From assembly GCF_021168455.1 (NCBI RefSeq), contig NZ_JAJOZR010000005.1:248001-312000 (forward strand): DNA of 64,000 nt. Direction: 5' to 3'. The translations under genes were made by a program, and so were the position numbers. Shown in pieces: positions 27,028 through 36,418 of this stretch (position 1 is the first letter of the stretch; each line of letters starts with the position of its first letter). Source of the stretch: Ferranicluibacter quercicola (GTDB lineage Bacteria; Pseudomonadota; Alphaproteobacteria; Rhizobiales; Rhizobiaceae). The notes under the pieces are model-generated. The model had not been told where the DNA came from, ran no database searches, and saw only the letters and a list, made by a program, of their open reading frames with translations.

Positions 27028-28560
27028 ATGAACTTCTTCGAAAGCCTCCTCGTCCTCCTTCTCGTCGCCATCGCCCTCCTGCAGGTGTCGCGGCGGCTGT
27101 CGGTGCCGTATCCCTCGATGCTGGCCATGGCCGGCGTTGCGGCGGCGCTGGTGCCGGGCGTTCCCTATATCGCGCTGGAGCCCGAAACGGCGCTCGCTTT
27201 GTTCATCGCGCCGGCCCTCATGGATGCCGCCTTCGATTTTCCGGTCAACACCGCGCGGCGTTACTGGGCGGCCTTGATCGTCTTTGCGGTCGGCGGCGTC
27301 GTGGCGACCGCCGCCGCCGTCGCCTTCATCGGCTGGTCCTATGCCGGCCTGCCCGTCGCCGCCGCCCTCGTGCTCGGCGCCATCGTCGCGCCGCCGGATG
27401 CCGCGGCCGCGACCGCCGTTCTCTCCGGCATGTCCATTCCCCGCAGCACGGATGCCGTTCTGCGGGGCGAAAGCCTGTTCAACGACGCGGCCGCCCTGCT
27501 GATCTTCGGCGCAGCCTTGTCGGTGCAGACGTCCGGCGGTCTCGGGCCGACGGTCGCGCTGCATTTCGCCGTTGCGGCACCGGGCGGCATCCTGCTCGGC
27601 ATGGCCGCGGCCTGGCTTTCCGCCCGCGTCACCGGCTACGTCGCGGGAACGCTCGGCGGCAACCTCCTGCAGTTCGTCCAGACATTCCTTCTCTGGATCG
27701 TCGCCGAACATCTCGGCCTGTCGGCCGTGCTCGCCATCGTCGCCTTCGCCATGACCATCGCGGCCAGCAGCACCAGCCGCTCCTCGGCCCGCATGCGCGT
27801 GCAGTCCTATGCTGTCTGGAGCGCGGTCGTCTTCGTGCTCAACGTCATGGCCTTTCTGCTGATGGGCATGCAGGTGCGCGATATCATCGGTGGCATGACG
27901 ACCGAGAGACTGCTGCATGCCTCGAGCTTCATCGCCGCCGTTGTGGTCACCGTCGTCGTGGTCCGGTTCGTCATCTGCATCGGCTTCAACCGCGTTCGCA
28001 ATGCCTTGCTGCGGGACGAGGAGCCGACGGATGTGCGCCAGTCGGTCCTGGCGGCCTGGTGCGGCATGCGCGGCCTCGTCACGCTGGCGACGGCTTTCGC
28101 GCTGCCCTCCGATTTCCCGCAGAGAGATCTCGTGCTGCTGGCCGCCTTCGCTGTGGTGCTTGCGACCCTCGTCCTCCAGGGCCTGACGCTCGCACCGCTG
28201 ATCCGGCTGCTCGGCCTCGACCGGCGCGAACAGGGCGCCCGCGACATGACCGGTTTCCGGCTCGAGATCGCCTCGGCCGGGCTCGACCGGATCGGCGACC
28301 GGACAGGACGGGAGGCCGAGCTGGTGCGGACCAAGTTCGCCATCGAACGGGCCGCACTGGCCGATACCGAAGGTGCGGAGGCGCTGCAGACCTATCGCGC
28401 GCTGGCGCTGGAAGCGATCGACGCCCAGCGAACGGCACTGGAGCGACTGCGAACCGGCAACCGCCTCAATGTCGACGAGTACAATCTGCTCCTGGAAGAG
28501 ATCGACTGGCGCGAACTCGCCGTTCTGCCCGACGACCAGCGACGCATCGAGGAAACCTGA
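27028..28560 (+). CDS. Na+/H+ antiporter (CPA1/NhaP type)
   Basis: 510 residues. About 11-12 transmembrane helices, 'GAIVAPPDAAAATAVL' with the conserved Asp pair region, 'GESLFNDAAALLIFG' (the ND motif of CPA1), then a cytoplasmic C-terminal helical tail of about 110 residues rich in Glu/Arg. Exchanges Na+ or K+ for protons at the inner membrane. Ends 15 bp before the convergent monooxygenase gene. Confidence 0.88.
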   Translation: MNFFESLLVLLLVAIALLQVSRRLSVPYPSMLAMAGVAAALVPGVPYIALEPETALALFIAPALMDAAFDFPVNTARRYWAALIVFAVGGVVATAAAVAFIGWSYAGLPVAAALVLGAIVAPPDAAAATAVLSGMSIPRSTDAVLRGESLFNDAAALLIFGAALSVQTSGGLGPTVALHFAVAAPGGILLGMAAAWLSARVTGYVAGTLGGNLLQFVQTFLLWIVAEHLGLSAVLAIVAFAMTIAASSTSRSSARMRVQSYAVWSAVVFVLNVMAFLLMGMQVRDIIGGMTTERLLHASSFIAAVVVTVVVVRFVICIGFNRVRNALLRDEEPTDVRQSVLAAWCGMRGLVTLATAFALPSDFPQRDLVLLAAFAVVLATLVLQGLTLAPLIRLLGLDRREQGARDMTGFRLEIASAGLDRIGDRTGREAELVRTKFAIERAALADTEGAEALQTYRALALEAIDAQRTALERLRTGNRLNVDEYNLLLEEIDWRELAVLPDDQRRIEET

Positions 28561-28575
28561 CCTTGCTGCGCGCGG

Positions 28576-29904
28576 TTAGCGGGTCGGGAAGAAGCGGTTG
28601 TCGGGCCGCGGCAGGCCGAGATGATCGCGCAGCGTCGTGCCGTCATACGCCGTCCGGAACCGGCCGCGCCGCTGGAGTTCGGGAACGAGCCGGTGCGCCA
28701 CGTCGTCCAGCCCTTGCGGCAGGTAGGGAAAGACCACGTTGAAGCCATCCGAGCCTTCCGCGTCGATCCAGGTCTCCATCTCGTCGGCCACGCTTTCCGG
28801 CGTTCCGACGAAGGCAAGGCCGGAGTAGCCGCCATAGCGCTGCGCCAGCTGCCGCACGGTCAGCCCCTCGGTTTCGGCCAGCTTCAGCACCTGCTGGCGG
28901 CCCGTCTTGCTGGCGTTGGTGTCGGGAAGATCGCGCGGCAGCGGCGCATCGAGGTCAAAGCCCGAGGCATCGAGACCGAGCGCGATCGACAGCGAGGCGA
29001 TGCCGCTTTCGAAATGGACCAGACCGTCGAGCAGCGCACGCTTGGCCTTCGCCTCCGCGATCGTGTCGCCGAGGACGATGAAGGCGGCCGGCAGGATCTT
29101 CAGATGATCGCGCGACCGGCCGAGCGCGTCCTGCCGCCCTTTGATATCGGCGAAAAGCTCCTGCCCGCCGGCGAGATCGCGCGGCGCGGCGAAGATGACC
29201 TCCGCCGTTTCCGCGGCCAGCTGGCGGCCGGGCTCGGATTGTCCCGCCTGCACGATGACGGGCCAGCCCTGCGGCGGGCGGGCGATATTGAGCGGGCCGC
29301 GCACGTTCAGGCTCGGCCCGTGATGGTCGAGCACATGCATCCGCTCGGGGTCGAAGAACAGCCCGCTTTCCTGATCGCGCAGGAAGGCGTCGTCGGCAAA
29401 ACTGTCCCAGAGGCCGGTGACGACGTCGAAGAACTCGCGTGCGCGGCAATAGCGCTCGCCATGCTCCACATGCTCGTCGAGGCCGAAATTCAGCGCGGCA
29501 TCCGGATTGGACGTCGTGACGATGTTCCAGCCGGCCCGGCCGTCGCTGATGTGATCGAGCGAGGCGAAGCGCCGGGCGATATGATAGGGCGCATCGAAGG
29601 TGGTCGAGGCCGTGGCGACGAGGCCGATCCGTTCGGTGACGGCGGCCAGGGCGGAGAGCAGCGTGAAGGGCTCGAACGACGTCACCGTGTGGCTGCGCTT
29701 CAGCGCCTCCACCGGCATGTTGAGCACGGCAAGGTGGTCGGCCATGAAGAAGGCGTCGAATTTCGCCGCCTCCAGCGTCTGCGCGAAACGCTTCAGGTGG
29801 CTGAAGCTGAAATTCGCATCCGGTGCGGATCCCGGATAGCGCCAGGCGCCGGTGTGCAGGCTGACAGGCCGCATGAAGGCGCCGAGATGCATCTGCTTGG
29901 ACAT
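28576..29904 (-). CDS. LLM flavin-dependent monooxygenase (NtaA/SnaA/DszA type)
   Basis: 442 residues. 'LHTGAWRYPG' near the N-terminus, 'AKFDAFFMADHLAVL', 'HISDGRAGWNIVTT' and 'PVIVQAGQSEPGRQLAAETAEVIF' (spread around 210-235) are hallmarks of the NtaA/SnaA/DszA (SoxA) group. These FMNH2-dependent enzymes use O2 to cleave C-N or C-S bonds. Last gene of metQ-metN-metI-monooxygenase (65 bp after metI), which suggests a sulfur-containing substrate. Start chosen at 29904 with AGGAA at a spacing of 6. Confidence 0.88.
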   Translation of the reverse strand: MSKQMHLGAFMRPVSLHTGAWRYPGSAPDANFSFSHLKRFAQTLEAAKFDAFFMADHLAVLNMPVEALKRSHTVTSFEPFTLLSALAAVTERIGLVATASTTFDAPYHIARRFASLDHISDGRAGWNIVTTSNPDAALNFGLDEHVEHGERYCRAREFFDVVTGLWDSFADDAFLRDQESGLFFDPERMHVLDHHGPSLNVRGPLNIARPPQGWPVIVQAGQSEPGRQLAAETAEVIFAAPRDLAGGQELFADIKGRQDALGRSRDHLKILPAAFIVLGDTIAEAKAKRALLDGLVHFESGIASLSIALGLDASGFDLDAPLPRDLPDTNASKTGRQQVLKLAETEGLTVRQLAQRYGGYSGLAFVGTPESVADEMETWIDAEGSDGFNVVFPYLPQGLDDVAHRLVPELQRRGRFRTAYDGTTLRDHLGLPRPDNRFFPTR

Positions 29905-29969
29905 GGACACTTCCTAGGGGTGCGCCCGGCGCCGACACGCCGGGCCTTGAAGCGAAAACGGGAAAGGCG

Positions 29970-30623
29970 TCAGCGATGGTCCAGGCGATCGACCAGACGG
30001 TCGCCCAGCCACTGGATGGCGCAGACGAGCACGATGAGGACGACGACGACCGCGACCATGACCGTGGTCTCGAAGCGTTGGTAGCCATAGCGGATCGCGA
30101 GATCGCCGAGCCCGCCGGCACCGATGGCGCCGGCCATGGCCGAGGCGCCGATCAGCGTGACGAGCGTGACGGTGAAGCCGGCGACGATGCCGGGCAGCGC
30201 CTCGGGCAGCAGCACCTCGCGCACGATCGTCCAGCGATTGCCGCCCATGGAGCGCACCGCCTCGATGAGCCCGCGATCGACCTCGCGCAGCGACACCTCC
30301 GCGATCCGCGCGTAATAGGGCGTCGCGGCGATGGAAAGCGGTACGATCGCCGCCCAGGTTCCGATCGAGCTACCGACGATGAAGCGCGTGACGGGGATCA
30401 GCGCGACGAGGAGAATGATGAACGGCACCGAGCGGAAACCGTTGACGACGGCGCCGAGCACGCGGTTGACCCACAGGTTTTCCGATATGCCGCCCTTGCC
30501 GGTCATGACGAGGGCAAGGCCGAGCGGCAAGCCGGCGACCAGCGAGATGACGCCGGAGGCGAGCGTCATCAGCACGGTCTCCCAGAGGGACCGCATCAGA
30601 AGGTCAAACATGATCGGCGACAT
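29970..30623 (-). CDS. metI: Methionine-type ABC transporter permease
   Basis: 217 residues, the same length as E. coli MetI and alignable from the first residue ('MSPIMFDLLMRSLWETVLMT'). Five membrane helices; the EAA loop is 'EAVRSMGGNRWTIVREVLLPEALPG' (broken here over about 120-145). Overlaps the metN stop by 20 bp, a strong sign of coupling. In this operon the substrate could be methionine, methionine sulfoxide or a related organosulfur compound. Confidence 0.92.
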   Translation of the reverse strand: MSPIMFDLLMRSLWETVLMTLASGVISLVAGLPLGLALVMTGKGGISENLWVNRVLGAVVNGFRSVPFIILLVALIPVTRFIVGSSIGTWAAIVPLSIAATPYYARIAEVSLREVDRGLIEAVRSMGGNRWTIVREVLLPEALPGIVAGFTVTLVTLIGASAMAGAIGAGGLGDLAIRYGYQRFETTVMVAVVVVLIVLVCAIQWLGDRLVDRLDHR

Positions 30624-31719
30624 GACCCGCGGTCTCCACATGGGCGCCGTGGCGCGTCAGAAAAGCGATCGCCTGCGGCAGCGAGGTGCCGGGGGCAAGC
30701 GTGATGAAGAAGCGGCCGACCGACTGCCCCTGGATATGATCGATGCCGCCATGCACGAGGCGAATGGGCGCACCGAGCTCGATGGAGAGCGCGGGAAGCA
30801 GCGTCGCCGCCTCCGGGCCGACCAGATCGACGCTGAGAACCGTCTCGCCGCTCGCCGCGAGGGCTGTGCCGATGGCGGGCGGCAGGCTTGGTCGGATGGC
30901 GCCGAGCAGGCTCTTCGTGGTCGCCGCCTTCGGATCGGAGAACACCGACCAGACCGGCCCATCCTCCACGATCTTCCCGGCATCGATGACCGCGACACGG
31001 TCGGCGACGCCGCGCACGACCTCCATCTCATGGGTGATGAGCAGAATCGTCAGGCCGAGCCGCGTGTTGATGTCCTTCAGGAGTGCCAGGATCGACGCCG
31101 TCGTCTCGGGATCGAGCGCCGATGTCGCCTCGTCGGACAGCAGGAGCGCCGGCCGCGCCGCCAGCGCCCGGGCGATGCCGACCCGCTGCTTCTGCCCGCC
31201 GGACAGCGCCGAAGGGTAGGCATCGGCCTTGGCCGAGAGGCCGACGAGATCGAGCAGATCCGCCGCGCGCTTGCGTCGCTCGGCGCGGGGCATGCCCTCG
31301 ATCTTCAGCGGCAGCATGACGTTTTCCGCCACCGTTTTGGCCGAGAGCAGGTTGAAGTGCTGGAAAATCATGCCGATACGGCGGCGCACGGGCTGAAGCT
31401 CGGCTTCCGAAAGTCCGGTAATGTCCCGGCCCTCGATCTTGATCGACCCGCGATCCGGGCGTTCCAGCCCGTTCAGGCAGCGGATCAGCGTCGACTTGCC
31501 GGCCCCGCTGCGGCCGATGATGCCGAGCACCTCGCCCTTGCGCACCGAAAGCGAAATGCCGTCGAGCGCCGCCGTCTCGCCGAAATGGCGGAAGACGCCG
31601 TCGAGCCGCACGACGGGTGCCTCCGCAGTGCCCTCGGCGCGCCGGTCGGTGCCGGACGTCTCCCGGCGGTCAGCGTCCGCCAAGACGTTCCTGGCGATCG
31701 CGCTGGCAGTGATGGTCAT
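30604..31719 (-). CDS. metN: Methionine-type ABC transporter ATPase
   Basis: 371 residues. Walker A 'GRSGAGKST' (69-77), signature 'LSGGQKQRVGIARAL', Walker B 'LLLSDEATSALD', H-loop 'ITHEM', and a C-terminal NIL regulatory domain (about 285-371), which in E. coli MetN senses intracellular methionine. The N-terminal 33 residues before the ABC domain are an extra, low-complexity stretch. Confidence 0.92.
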   Translation of the reverse strand: MTITASAIARNVLADADRRETSGTDRRAEGTAEAPVVRLDGVFRHFGETAALDGISLSVRKGEVLGIIGRSGAGKSTLIRCLNGLERPDRGSIKIEGRDITGLSEAELQPVRRRIGMIFQHFNLLSAKTVAENVMLPLKIEGMPRAERRKRAADLLDLVGLSAKADAYPSALSGGQKQRVGIARALAARPALLLSDEATSALDPETTASILALLKDINTRLGLTILLITHEMEVVRGVADRVAVIDAGKIVEDGPVWSVFSDPKAATTKSLLGAIRPSLPPAIGTALAASGETVLSVDLVGPEAATLLPALSIELGAPIRLVHGGIDHIQGQSVGRFFITLAPGTSLPQAIAFLTRHGAHVETAGHVADHV

Positions 31720-31803
31720 TCTCAGGTCCTTCCTCGCCGCAACGGCGAACGGCTCGCGGCAGCCGGGGCCGCGAGCCGTTTCTCGTCTTCGACGCTGTGA
31801 GCG

Positions 31804-32652
31804 TTAGTATGCGCTGATGCCCGTGCCCTTGTACACACGGTCGAACTCGGCTTTCACCGTCTCATTCTGGTAGGACGAGACCAGCGTCTTCACCCAGGGC
31901 GCATCCTTCTGGTCTTCCTTGACCGCGATGAAGTTGCGGTAGGGGTTGCCGTCCACGGGCTCCTGCGCGATCCGGTTGTCCGGCGTTAGGCCGCTCTTCA
32001 GCGCCCAGTCGGTGTTGACGACAGCCGCGTCGAGATCGTCGATGGAGCGGCCGACGATCCCGGCATCCAGCTCCTTGATCTCGATCTTCTTCGGGTTTTC
32101 CTCGATATCGGTGATCGTCGCGAGAATGCCCGTGCCGTCCTTCAGCTTGATGAGGCCTTCGTTCTGCAGCACGCGCAGGGCGCGGCCCTCGTTCGACGGA
32201 TCGTTCGGCACGCCGATCACGGCGCCTTCCGCAAGATCCGCGATCTTGGAGGCCTTGCGCGAATAGACGCCGATCGGCCAGACGCCGGTGTAGCCGGCAG
32301 GCGTGATCTTGTAGCCGTGCTGCTTGATCTGGTTTTCAAGATAGGGAAGATGCTGGAAGGCATTGGCGTCGATTTCGCCGCGCTCCAGCGCCTCGTTCGG
32401 CTGGGTATAGTCGTTGAAGACGACGGTTTCGACCGACAGGCCCTTCTTGCCGGCTTCGGCCACGACGACGCGCCAGACATCCTCGTCCTCGCCGCTCATG
32501 ATCCCGACCTTCACGGAGGTCTTGTCCTGCGCCAGAGCCGGTGCCGGCCCGACGGAGACGAAAGCGGCAACGGCGGCGGATGCGGCGAGCGCCAGGCCGG
32601 CGCGCCGGGTGAAGGCGGTCTTTTCGATGAGGGCGGCCAAGGTATTCTTCAT
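31804..32652 (-). CDS. metQ: MetQ/NlpA-family substrate-binding protein
   Basis: 282 residues. Cleavable signal peptide ('LALAASAAVAAFVSVGPAPALA', ending near residue 40; no lipobox Cys, so soluble periplasmic), then 'VKVGIMSGEDEDVW', 'YTQPNEALERGEIDANAFQH' and 'YKITPAGYTGVWPIGVYS', typical of MetQ. First gene of the metQNI-monooxygenase operon. The usual lipoprotein anchor of MetQ is absent. No strong Shine-Dalgarno is seen before 32652. Confidence 0.9.
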   Translation of the reverse strand: MKNTLAALIEKTAFTRRAGLALAASAAVAAFVSVGPAPALAQDKTSVKVGIMSGEDEDVWRVVVAEAGKKGLSVETVVFNDYTQPNEALERGEIDANAFQHLPYLENQIKQHGYKITPAGYTGVWPIGVYSRKASKIADLAEGAVIGVPNDPSNEGRALRVLQNEGLIKLKDGTGILATITDIEENPKKIEIKELDAGIVGRSIDDLDAAVVNTDWALKSGLTPDNRIAQEPVDGNPYRNFIAVKEDQKDAPWVKTLVSSYQNETVKAEFDRVYKGTGISAY

Positions 32653-32862
32653 GACGGGTCTGCTTTCGCTCTTGGGAGGAGGACGCTTTAGAGAGTGCCC
32701 TGAAAAATTGCAAATGCCGACATATGAAGCAACGAAGGATGGCCTGCCGATCGGCGCTGGCGGAGAAATTTGGTCCAAAGTCTCGGCCGGTCGCGCAAAC
32801 TCATTCTGGACGCTTCGTAAGCCGCTGTTTCTACAGAGCGCCGCCATGCTGCATGCGGAGGA

Positions 32863-34521
32863 TCACGGCGCGGCGATATCGAAGCGGCTCGCCATCGTGA
32901 CGGAGGTGAAGTCGTCCACCAGCACGGTCACGCGCACGGTCCAAGCGCCCCCGACCGGCAGCACGAAGCCCTCCGCCTGAAAAACCCCGTCTCCGCCGCG
33001 CCGCGCCGCGCGCGTGAAAGGCCCGACGCCGCTGACGGGATTGTCGAGTTCCACCGTGATCGACAGCGGATCGATGGATTGCCCGTCGAACATCAGATCC
33101 TGCAGGGATATACGCACCGGCCCCGTTCGTGCCGGCGCGATCGAGAGGGTCGCCATCAGCCCCTGTTCGGCCACCTGCCGCTCCTGAACGGGCGGGACCG
33201 ACGACGCGAGTGCTCGCGGTGGCGGCGTGAAGCGCCAGAGGCCGAGGACGGCGAGCACCAGCGTGCCGAGCACGACCTCCGCGACGATGCTGCGCCGGAG
33301 ACGCCACAGGGCGCCGGACGACCCCTCTGCCGCAGGGCGGCTCCAGAGAAACCGGTTCGCCGCCGCCAGCAGAACCAGAAGCGCGACGATGGCCAGTTTG
33401 ATGAGCAACACCTGGCCATAGGCGGTCGCCCACAGGTTCGACAGCGTCTGCACCTGCACGATCGCGAGCAGCAGGCCCGAGGCAACGAGCACCGAGAGAA
33501 CGAGCGGGATGAGACGCGAGAACAGAAGAAGCGCCGCACGATCGGGATACCCCACCGGAGACGGTCGGCTGGAACCACGCAGCGCTGCCAGAAGCGGCAG
33601 GAGACCGCCGATCCAGGCCATGGCGGAAAGCATATGCAGAACGACGGCAGGAAGGGTCGCAAACCGCGGCGGCGCCGTCACGGCGTGCCCCGCCGCCGCG
33701 GTCGCAAGGGCCGCCAGCGCGAAGCCAAGCCCGGCAAGTCCCAGGCGAAGACGAACATGGCGGATCCGAAGCGACACGAGTGCCGCGACCATGGCTGCGG
33801 CACCGATCACCGCGGCCCGGCCATAGGCGGTGGCCGCGAGACCGGCGGACCAGACCGCCGCCGGGACCCACGCCACCGGCGCCTCTCCGAGAGCATCGAA
33901 GCCCTGACATGCGATCCAGACCGGCGTCGCGGCAATGCCGAGCCAAAGGAAGAGCGCAACGCGCGCGGACCCGAGCGAACCGGCCTCTCCGCGCAGATGA
34001 CGCTCTCGAAAAAACAGCGCCACCCATCCCGCACCGCCGACACCCATGACGAGCCCGGCCATGGCCAGCAGGCGGGACGCCCAGAGACCGGCCGACGTCA
34101 ACGGGTCGATCGCCGATGCCCTCCCCGGCCCGCTCGCATTGGCTCTGCCGACCGAAAACAGCAACCCGCCGCCGATCGGATGTCCGTCCGCGGACGTCAC
34201 GCGCCACGACAGGCTGTGCGTGCCGGCAACAAGCCCGGCGGGAAGCGCCACGACGAGCCGCGTCACGCCCGAGCCGGAGCCGGCCACGGGCAGCACATCC
34301 ACCTGTCCCGCAGGATCGCTCAGCCGGAAAACGAGGGGATCGACCGGCTCTGAGAAGGTCAGCACGATCTGATGTGGCGAAGCCTCGAGAACCGCACCAT
34401 CCGCCGGATCGGACGCGACGAGCTGTGCATGCGCGAAGGCGTTCCCGGCGCTCGCCAAGAGAAGCAGCAGCCATGTCAGGATTACGACGAGGCGGGACAC
34501 AAGCCGGTTGCGACGCATCAT
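32863..34521 (-). CDS. CopC-CopD fusion, copper import/resistance protein
   Basis: 552 residues from the chosen start. Signal peptide 'RLVVILTWLLLLLASAGNAFA' then a CopC domain that starts at the copper-binding His ('AHAQLVASDPADGAVL') and ends 'GHPIGGGLLFSVG'; eight membrane helices of CopD follow, and a periplasmic C-terminal beta-domain (about 455-552). Resembles Bacillus YcnJ and CopCD fusions that bring copper across the inner membrane. The start could also be 34551 (weak GGA upstream); 34521 gives the cleaner signal peptide. It lies downstream of the YcnI gene, 169 bp. Confidence 0.85.
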   Translation of the reverse strand: MMRRNRLVSRLVVILTWLLLLLASAGNAFAHAQLVASDPADGAVLEASPHQIVLTFSEPVDPLVFRLSDPAGQVDVLPVAGSGSGVTRLVVALPAGLVAGTHSLSWRVTSADGHPIGGGLLFSVGRANASGPGRASAIDPLTSAGLWASRLLAMAGLVMGVGGAGWVALFFRERHLRGEAGSLGSARVALFLWLGIAATPVWIACQGFDALGEAPVAWVPAAVWSAGLAATAYGRAAVIGAAAMVAALVSLRIRHVRLRLGLAGLGFALAALATAAAGHAVTAPPRFATLPAVVLHMLSAMAWIGGLLPLLAALRGSSRPSPVGYPDRAALLLFSRLIPLVLSVLVASGLLLAIVQVQTLSNLWATAYGQVLLIKLAIVALLVLLAAANRFLWSRPAAEGSSGALWRLRRSIVAEVVLGTLVLAVLGLWRFTPPPRALASSVPPVQERQVAEQGLMATLSIAPARTGPVRISLQDLMFDGQSIDPLSITVELDNPVSGVGPFTRAARRGGDGVFQAEGFVLPVGGAWTVRVTVLVDDFTSVTMASRFDIAAP

Positions 34522-34690
34522 GACAGCCCGGGTGCAGGCCAGAGCGCTCATGCTGCTTGCGTCCAGGTGCGGCGCTGGCAAACCAATCGGAACGCCGAGA
34601 CCGACGAAGCGCGGTCCCGCTGCCCCTGCAGACGCGTCATAAAGGTGCGGTGCTCCGCGATGCCGGCTCTCCGGGTGCGACACCGGCGGA

Positions 34691-35221
34691 TCAGGGTTTC
34701 ACATCGAAAGCCGGAGCCGGCTTGCCGGGTTCGCCAGCCTCCGGACCTGCAGGAAGGTCGATCCACCGCTCGGCCGCATCGCCGCACTGCTGGACGATCG
34801 GGACATAGACCCGGCCCTTCGCATCCGCGGCGACCTTGGCCGTGAAGGCGAACTCCGCGTGCTCGGCCGCGGCGATCGTGCCGCCGGTCCAGGCGATCTG
34901 CGCCCGTTTCGCGCTCGCTCCGGTTCCTTCGCCGGCGGGTGTCACCACCGCCGTCCAACCGGGCTTGTCCTGCGGCGCGATGGCGGAGAGAACGCCGGGC
35001 ACGGCGACCCGCAGACCGGTCGTCGCCGCACCGGCGCAGCCATGCGGAATCTTCAGCACGAAGGTCGCCGTCTGCCCGGCCTTCACGCCCTTCGCGGCAA
35101 TGGTGACATGCGCCGCGGCCGGTCCTGCGGCGATAGCAAGGCCGGTCGCAAGGGCGATCGTGCCCGCGGCCCGAATGCGGGACAGCGCGGCGGTTCGGGA
35201 AGATTGCACGGAATGCCTCAT
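34691..35221 (-). CDS. YcnI-like (DUF1775) copper-binding exported protein
   Basis: 176 residues. Signal peptide ('GTIALATGLAIAAGPAAA') cleaved just before H, giving a mature N-terminal His ('HVTI'), which in Bacillus YcnI coordinates copper with a conserved Trp and Glu. 'LKIPHGCAGAATTGLRV' and 'KPGWTAVV' fit DUF1775. Unlike YcnI it ends without a clear C-terminal anchor. AGAGG precedes the ATG. Pairs with the downstream CopC-CopD fusion, as in ycnIJ. Confidence 0.85.
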   Translation of the reverse strand: MRHSVQSSRTAALSRIRAAGTIALATGLAIAAGPAAAHVTIAAKGVKAGQTATFVLKIPHGCAGAATTGLRVAVPGVLSAIAPQDKPGWTAVVTPAGEGTGASAKRAQIAWTGGTIAAAEHAEFAFTAKVAADAKGRVYVPIVQQCGDAAERWIDLPAGPEAGEPGKPAPAFDVKP

Positions 35222-35379
35222 CGTCTGCCTCTTTCTGCGTCCGCGCCGTCCGGACGCGGCCATGCCGATCGGCGCGACAGCGAGGGAAGCGCGACGTCGA
35301 ATGGGCGCAGATCTAGCGCGCGATCCGGCTTCAGGGAAGACGGGCCGGGGCCGAAGGCCTGCGGCTATCCGGCGCGGCG

Positions 35380-36036
35380 CTAACGGTAGGCGGCGGATCG
35401 CTCGGCGAAAGCCGGCTGCGCGTCCACCATCGCGCCGCCCTCGACATCCGCCCTGAAGGCATCGAACAGCGCATAGCCCTGTGCCCATCGGCCATAGCCG
35501 CTGGCGATGTTGATATGGCCGGCAGCGCCGATCGTATGAAGCGGCGATTCGAGATCGTCCCGCAGCCGATCGAGCTCGCCCGGCGCCATGTAGGGATCAT
35601 CGAGGCTGCCGATGATGAGGCTAGGAAAGGGCAAGGGCATCGCCGGCGGCGCGGCGAAGGACAGACGTGCCGGATGCAGCGCCTCGGTCCGCCGGAGATC
35701 GCAGGGCGCAACGAGAAAAGCACCCCTGACACGCCGCGCCGACGGGCGCTGACCGAGATGGGCCGTCAGCAGGCAGCCGAGGCTGTGCGCGATGATATAG
35801 GTCTCGCCGGCCGCCTCGACCGCCGCATCCATTGCCGCGAGCCAGGTTTCGAGGTCCGGATGCTCCCAGTCCGCCTGCTGCAGCATGCGCGTCTGCGGCC
35901 TGTCCGCGTGCCAGATCCTCTGCCAGTGCCCGTCGCCGGACCCGAAAAGACCGGGAACGATGAGCACCTGGACCGCAGAACCGGGTGGCCCTGGGGTCCG
36001 GGCCGGGATCGGGCCTGCACGCTCGACCCTCGTCAT
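35380..36036 (-). CDS. RBBP9/YdeN-type alpha/beta hydrolase
   Basis: 218 residues. 'VLIVPGLFGSGDGHWQRIW' and nucleophile 'HSLGCLL', 'IIGSLDDPYM' (acid) and 'AAGHINIASGYGRW' (His) are the signature of the RBBP9 serine hydrolase family (PF06821). Cytoplasmic; substrate unknown. The ATG at 36036 was chosen as the closest start before the conserved core; upstream in-frame sequence looks non-coding. Confidence 0.82.
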   Translation of the reverse strand: MTRVERAGPIPARTPGPPGSAVQVLIVPGLFGSGDGHWQRIWHADRPQTRMLQQADWEHPDLETWLAAMDAAVEAAGETYIIAHSLGCLLTAHLGQRPSARRVRGAFLVAPCDLRRTEALHPARLSFAAPPAMPLPFPSLIIGSLDDPYMAPGELDRLRDDLESPLHTIGAAGHINIASGYGRWAQGYALFDAFRADVEGGAMVDAQPAFAERSAAYR

Positions 36037-36079
36037 CCGGGATGCCGCCCAAAACAGGCGCGTTCCCGGGAACAGGCGC

Positions 36080-36289
36080 CTAGTACCATGGCCCGCCTGC
36101 CATGCCCCAGTAGAACATCTCTTCGGAGCGATGCGAGGATCGCCGCTCGTCGCCGTCCGTCTCCTGCCCGCTCCGCTCGGAGACCTCACGCTCGCCGAGG
36201 GATATGCGGGTCTGTGCCGCACCGGCCCCGATGCCGGGGAAGCCGTTGCTTCGAAATGCCTCGATGCTCGATTTCAGGATGGCCATCAT
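36080..36289 (-). CDS. Possible small protein of unknown function
   Basis: 69 residues from 36289 (GAGGT at a spacing of about 7). It begins MMAILKSSIEAFRSNGFPGI, then a charged Ser/Arg/Glu region, and ends 'EEMFYWGMAGGPWY'. An alternative in-frame start at 36406 (AAAGGG upstream, 108 residues) lies only 13 bases after a perfect TCTAC-N7-GTAGA dyad. Codon use is acceptable but not decisive and I recognise no family. It could be a real small gene or chance. Confidence 0.4.
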   Translation of the reverse strand: MMAILKSSIEAFRSNGFPGIGAGAAQTRISLGEREVSERSGQETDGDERRSSHRSEEMFYWGMAGGPWY

Positions 36290-36418
36290 CGCTCGTACCT
36301 CGCTGGGTTGGTGTCGAACATAGCCCCCGGGAACGGTCCGGGCCGCAGGCGCTCCGGTTCCGCGGGGCCGCCTGCAAGCCGGCGCCCTGCCGGCTGCATC
36401 TGCCATCAAACCCTTTAG

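Noticed and set aside
25771..27918. Reverse open frame of 715 codons
   Set aside because: Antisense to the esterase and antiporter genes, crossing their intergenic gap.
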